7,711 bases of DNA from JACQID01 sp035289125 (lineage in GTDB: Archaea; Aenigmatarchaeota; Aenigmatarchaeia; GW2011-AR5), in contig DATDXW010000070.1 in NCBI GenBank assembly GCA_035289125.1, forward strand, positions 1 through 7,711, in the 5' to 3' direction. This document shows positions 5,420 to 7,711 of this stretch, in pieces. The position numbers were made by a program, and so were the translations under genes. Below the pieces are notes generated by a model, which saw only the letters and a list, made by a program, of their open reading frames with translations, did not search any database and was not told the DNA's origin. Numbering within the stretch: the first letter of the stretch is position 1; each line of letters begins with the position of its first letter.

Positions 5420-5770
5420 ATGGCGAAAGATGAAGCTGAACTATTGAACCAAACGAACAAAACAATAGACAGCATGAAACCTTTTGTTTTCGGTATCATA
5501 TTGGCATTCTCTATCACAAGTCTCCCTGATGCGGCAAAAACTATATTTCCTAATGGAAATTTGGTAGTAGAAGCATTTTCTCTATTCATATTCGTAGCTT
5601 TTGCCATATATTTGATTGTGGAAATGCTGCCAAAGATTATACGTAAATTCTGGCTTGAAACTAAACGTAGTAAATTCGGGGTGTTGTGGATATATAAAAG
5701 TTACATCATGGCACTAGTTTTCGGGCTCTTATCTGTAATCTACTTCTATCTCCAAATCGTGCATCTCTAG
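5420..5770 (+). CDS. Small membrane protein of unknown function, 116 aa, three predicted helices
   Basis: I do not recognise a family. After a charged soluble start (residues 1-20) there are three hydrophobic segments: about 21-37 (PFVFGIILAFSITSLP), 48-70 (ending YLIVEML) and 95-114 (ending YFYLQIV). The loop between the second and third is strongly basic (KIIRKFW and KRSK, 72-85). By the positive-inside rule that loop would be cytoplasmic, with the N-terminus inside and the C-terminus outside. No cysteine pair, catalytic motif or transporter signature is seen. The gene has its own TATA-like box, is A/T rich compared with nadK and the dehydrogenase on either side, and converges with the dehydrogenase gene. 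Its neighbours give no clear hint of a role. Confidence 0.72.
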   Translation: MAKDEAELLNQTNKTIDSMKPFVFGIILAFSITSLPDAAKTIFPNGNLVVEAFSLFIFVAFAIYLIVEMLPKIIRKFWLETKRSKFGVLWIYKSYIMALVFGLLSVIYFYLQIVHL

Positions 5771-5844
5771 TATTAAAACACAGCTGTTGCGACATAACGC
5801 CTTCAACAAAACCTCATCCACCTGTGCCGTCTACGTCTTGCTTC

Positions 5845-7002
5845 TCACAGCATCCCCGAACTTCGTCTTACCTTTACCGAAAGTCGTTTCGCCATTGCTT
5901 CCCGCACACGCTTCACGGCTATCTCCATCGCGGCGGCGCGCGGGCTCTGCTTGCTTGCTTTTGCGCGGTCAAGTATTATCCGTGTGTTTTTCGTTATTTT
6001 TTCCTCGACGAGCTTCAGCATCTGGCCGGGGTGCTTGCCAACATACTCCGCATAGCTCGATATCACTCCGCCTGCGTTCGCAACAAAGTCCGGCACGACC
6101 AGTATCCCCAGTTCGTGCAATTTCTCCTCTATCTCCGTAGTCATGGGAATATTAGCCGCCTCGGATACTATTCTTGCCTTTATTTTCCTGAAATTCTTCT
6201 CGTTGATTGAGTTCGGCACGGCAGCAGGAATAAGCACGTCCACGGGCAGCTCAAAAAGCGCCTCTCTATCCAGAACCTTTGCCCCGGGGTACTTGGTCAC
6301 CGAACCCTGCTTCCCTTTGACGTCCATAAGTTTTTGATAATCCATGCCGCCCACATGATAAGCCGCGCCCTTTGAATCCGACACTGCAACGACTTTCGCG
6401 CCCGCCTCGGTAAGGTATCTCATCGCGAACGTCCCGACGTTGCCGAAGCCTTCTATCGCCACTTTCGCCCCTTTCACCGGCATCTTCAGATGCTCCATCG
6501 CCACTTTCGTGGCATGGAAGACGCCATATCCAGTGGAGCCGAACTCGTGCGGTATCCCGCAGCCCACGCCGGGCCTGATGCACATCGTTGAAGGCTTGCC
6601 CGTAGCCGACTTCATGTCCCCGTTCGCTTTGGCAAACTCTGCCATCTCGTCTTCGCCCGTGTTCATGTCAGGCGCGGCAATGTATTGCAACGGGCATATG
6701 GGCATTATGGCTCTTGAAAACGCGCGCATTATTTCCATCTTCTTTTTCTTCATAAGCGTGCGGTCGTCCGCCACTATGCCGGACTTGCCGCCGCCGAATG
6801 GCAAATCCGCCAGCGCACACTTCCACGTCATCGTTCTTGCCATCTTCGCCACTTCGTCCACGCTCACCGTCGGCGTCATCCTTATTCCGCCCTTTCCCGG
6901 GCCGCGCGCCGTATTGTCTATCACCGTGAAGCCGCGCATTCCCGTGCGCGCGTCGTAAACTTCCAGAATCTTCTCCGGCCCGAATTCGTCAAATTCCACC
7001 AT
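5845..7002 (-). CDS. gdhA: Glu/Leu/Phe/Val-family amino acid dehydrogenase, probably glutamate dehydrogenase
   Basis: This enzyme family reversibly deaminates an L-amino acid to its 2-oxoacid, with NAD or NADP as electron carrier. The 385-residue chain is shorter than the roughly 415-450 of typical glutamate dehydrogenases. The substrate domain has GPGKGGIRMTP (34-44) and WKCALADLPFGGGKSGI (60-76) with Lys61 and Lys73, the latter the expected catalytic lysine, and APDMNTG (110-116) with the partner Asp112. The cofactor domain begins VAIEGFGNVGTF (181-192), a GxGxxG Rossmann site. PAAVPNSIN and ANAGGVISSYAEY are family C-terminal motifs. The usual GR-x-x-ATGRG segment is replaced by GIPHEFGSTGYG (149-160), so substrate choice among Glu, Leu and relatives is open. 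The start at 7002 is chosen because the TATA-like box at 7033-7041 puts transcription near 7011; in-frame ATGs at 7032 and 7065 lie at or above the box. Confidence 0.9.
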   Translation of the reverse strand: MVEFDEFGPEKILEVYDARTGMRGFTVIDNTARGPGKGGIRMTPTVSVDEVAKMARTMTWKCALADLPFGGGKSGIVADDRTLMKKKKMEIMRAFSRAIMPICPLQYIAAPDMNTGEDEMAEFAKANGDMKSATGKPSTMCIRPGVGCGIPHEFGSTGYGVFHATKVAMEHLKMPVKGAKVAIEGFGNVGTFAMRYLTEAGAKVVAVSDSKGAAYHVGGMDYQKLMDVKGKQGSVTKYPGAKVLDREALFELPVDVLIPAAVPNSINEKNFRKIKARIVSEAANIPMTTEIEEKLHELGILVVPDFVANAGGVISSYAEYVGKHPGQMLKLVEEKITKNTRIILDRAKASKQSPRAAAMEIAVKRVREAMAKRLSVKVRRSSGML

Positions 7003-7356
7003 AAAACCACTTCCAATAAAATGGTCGTTCATCTTTAAAAATCCGCTGCGAGGGAATTGACGCACAATGCTGTATGACGACTTCGCTCATCCGTGCGTCG
7101 GTCTTCTTCGCAGTGGATTTGCACACCTAATTCCAGAGAATTCAATGCATAAATTTCCCATCCCGGATAGTGAAAAGCGTTATGAAAGTGACGTTACGTG
7201 CATGATTCAGTTTTTGATGGCGCGGGTTCGTCTTTACTTATTCGTCATTTAGTTAGGGAATAACGCACTAATCCGCATTTATCTCTCTCGCGATGCGAAG
7301 GAACTGGACAGCAGAGCTGTCATTCAACATCGTGCATCCAGTCGCTTCGGTGGTTT
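7003..7356. other. Intergenic region without a convincing gene
   Basis: This stretch of about 350 bases holds the dehydrogenase promoter at its left end and then nothing I can name. A 61-codon plus-strand frame (7067-7252) starts 30 bases from the centre of the A/T box at 7033-7041, so a divergent short gene is not excluded, but its product has no pattern resembling a folded protein. A six-base inverted repeat (TTATTC at 7238-7243, GAATAA at 7258-7263) is weak. No tRNA, small structured RNA or repeat array was seen. Confidence 0.5.
7033..7041 (-). promoter_or_regulatory. TATA-like box for the dehydrogenase gene
   Basis: On the minus strand this reads TTTTTAAAG, centred 35 bases before the ATG at 7002. 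The predicted transcript starts near 7011, leaving a leader of about nine bases, slightly longer than for the other genes here. No good Shine-Dalgarno match precedes the ATG. Confidence 0.45.
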
Positions 7357-7695
7357 TCAGTATGCGGGGTATAATTCTGACGATATCCCTGCTGCCACTG
7401 TAACGGCTATCGTCTTGTTAGCATCTCTGCGTCGGAACAAACTCGGCACTCCCTTTTCGACTTTTTCGAGTAGAAATGCGTATGCGGACTCTGCTCGTAG
7501 AGTATCAGTACTAATAGGTTGTTGGTTGTCATTATCGCGGAGTTCTGCTATAAATTTTTTAAAGCTCATGGCAGCTGCTGCCAACATGCCGTACTTTGAA
7601 TCTATCGCTCTTTCGATGTACTGCGCTGCATCAATTGGCACAAGCCCGCTATAAGCAAAAATATGAGCAACCTGTTCTCCGACATTTATTGTCAT
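7357..7695 (-). CDS. hypothetical protein, 112 aa
   Basis: I do not recognise a family. The frame runs from ATG at 7695 to TGA at 7359-7357. The product appears soluble and mostly helical: IDAAQYIERAIDSKYGMLAA (21-40) and SAYAFLLEKVEKG (70-82) read as amphipathic helices, with an Ala-rich run at 39-42. There is no signal peptide, membrane segment or cysteine. A basic patch FRRRDANK (87-94) sits near the C-terminus. The promoter would lie about 26 bases upstream, beyond the window edge, so the start cannot be tested in the same way as for the other genes. It is more A/T rich than the dehydrogenase gene and transcribed in the same direction, 354 bases away, so no operon link is implied. Confidence 0.55.
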   Translation of the reverse strand: MTINVGEQVAHIFAYSGLVPIDAAQYIERAIDSKYGMLAAAAMSFKKFIAELRDNDNQQPISTDTLRAESAYAFLLEKVEKGVPSLFRRRDANKTIAVTVAAGISSELYPAY

Positions 7696-7711
7696 CTTTG
7701 GAAAATTTCCC

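Noticed and set aside
7067..7252. A 61-codon plus-strand frame divergent from the dehydrogenase gene.
   Set aside because: The A/T box at 7033-7041 is at a tolerable distance, but the predicted peptide has no convincing domain, helix pattern or membrane segment. It is noted only in the intergenic entry.
1..7711. A tRNA, CRISPR array, transposon ends or long repeats.
   Set aside because: Reading both strands I found no T-loop GTTCRA-type signature with a matching acceptor stem, no regularly spaced repeats and no transposase or integrase motif.

Overview
The window looks like a piece of an archaeal chromosome. The evidence is the gene content: a separate-subunit ADP-forming acyl-CoA synthetase, a type 2 8-oxoguanine glycosylase of the Methanocaldococcus/Sulfolobus kind, a short NAD kinase and a Glu/Leu-type dehydrogenase. 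The promoters agree: A/T-rich TATA-like boxes sit about 24-26 bases upstream of the first codon of most genes, as expected for leaderless archaeal transcripts. Several core enzymes are compact, and small genes are packed closely with individual promoters. This would fit a small-genome lineage such as DPANN, but that placement is inference. No rRNA, tRNA, CRISPR array, insertion sequence or phage gene was seen.

Layout. 1-1163 (minus): alpha subunit of ADP-forming acetyl/acyl-CoA synthetase, cut by the window edge at its C-terminus. 1233-1598 (minus): unknown 121-residue protein. 1713-2327 (plus): beta subunit of the same synthetase, divergent from alpha. 2352-3011 (plus): A/T-rich unknown gene with a faint PD-(D/E)xK nuclease-like pattern. 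3167-3535 (minus) and 3584-4186 (plus): methionine sulfoxide reductase B and 8-oxoguanine DNA glycosylase, divergent around one A/T-rich box. 4237-4569 (plus): CsaA-like tRNA-binding-fold protein. 4594-5280 (minus): NAD kinase with an altered conserved loop, convergent with csaA. 5420-5770 (plus): small three-helix membrane protein, A/T rich. 5845-7002 (minus): Glu/Leu/Phe/Val-type dehydrogenase. 7357-7695 (minus): unknown 112-residue protein. About 350 bases (7003-7356) between the last two hold no convincing gene.

How the genes may work together. The dehydrogenase, the NAD kinase and the ADP-forming synthetase fit an amino-acid or organic-acid fermenting metabolism: oxidative deamination yields 2-oxoacids and reduced nucleotide, and acyl-CoA thioesters are cashed in for ATP. 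MsrB and the glycosylase both repair oxidative damage, one to protein methionine and one to DNA guanine, and their shared promoter region suggests joint expression. The conserved metabolic genes look G/C rich at third codon positions, whereas the unknown genes are clearly more A/T rich, suggesting that they are younger or foreign insertions among core genes.
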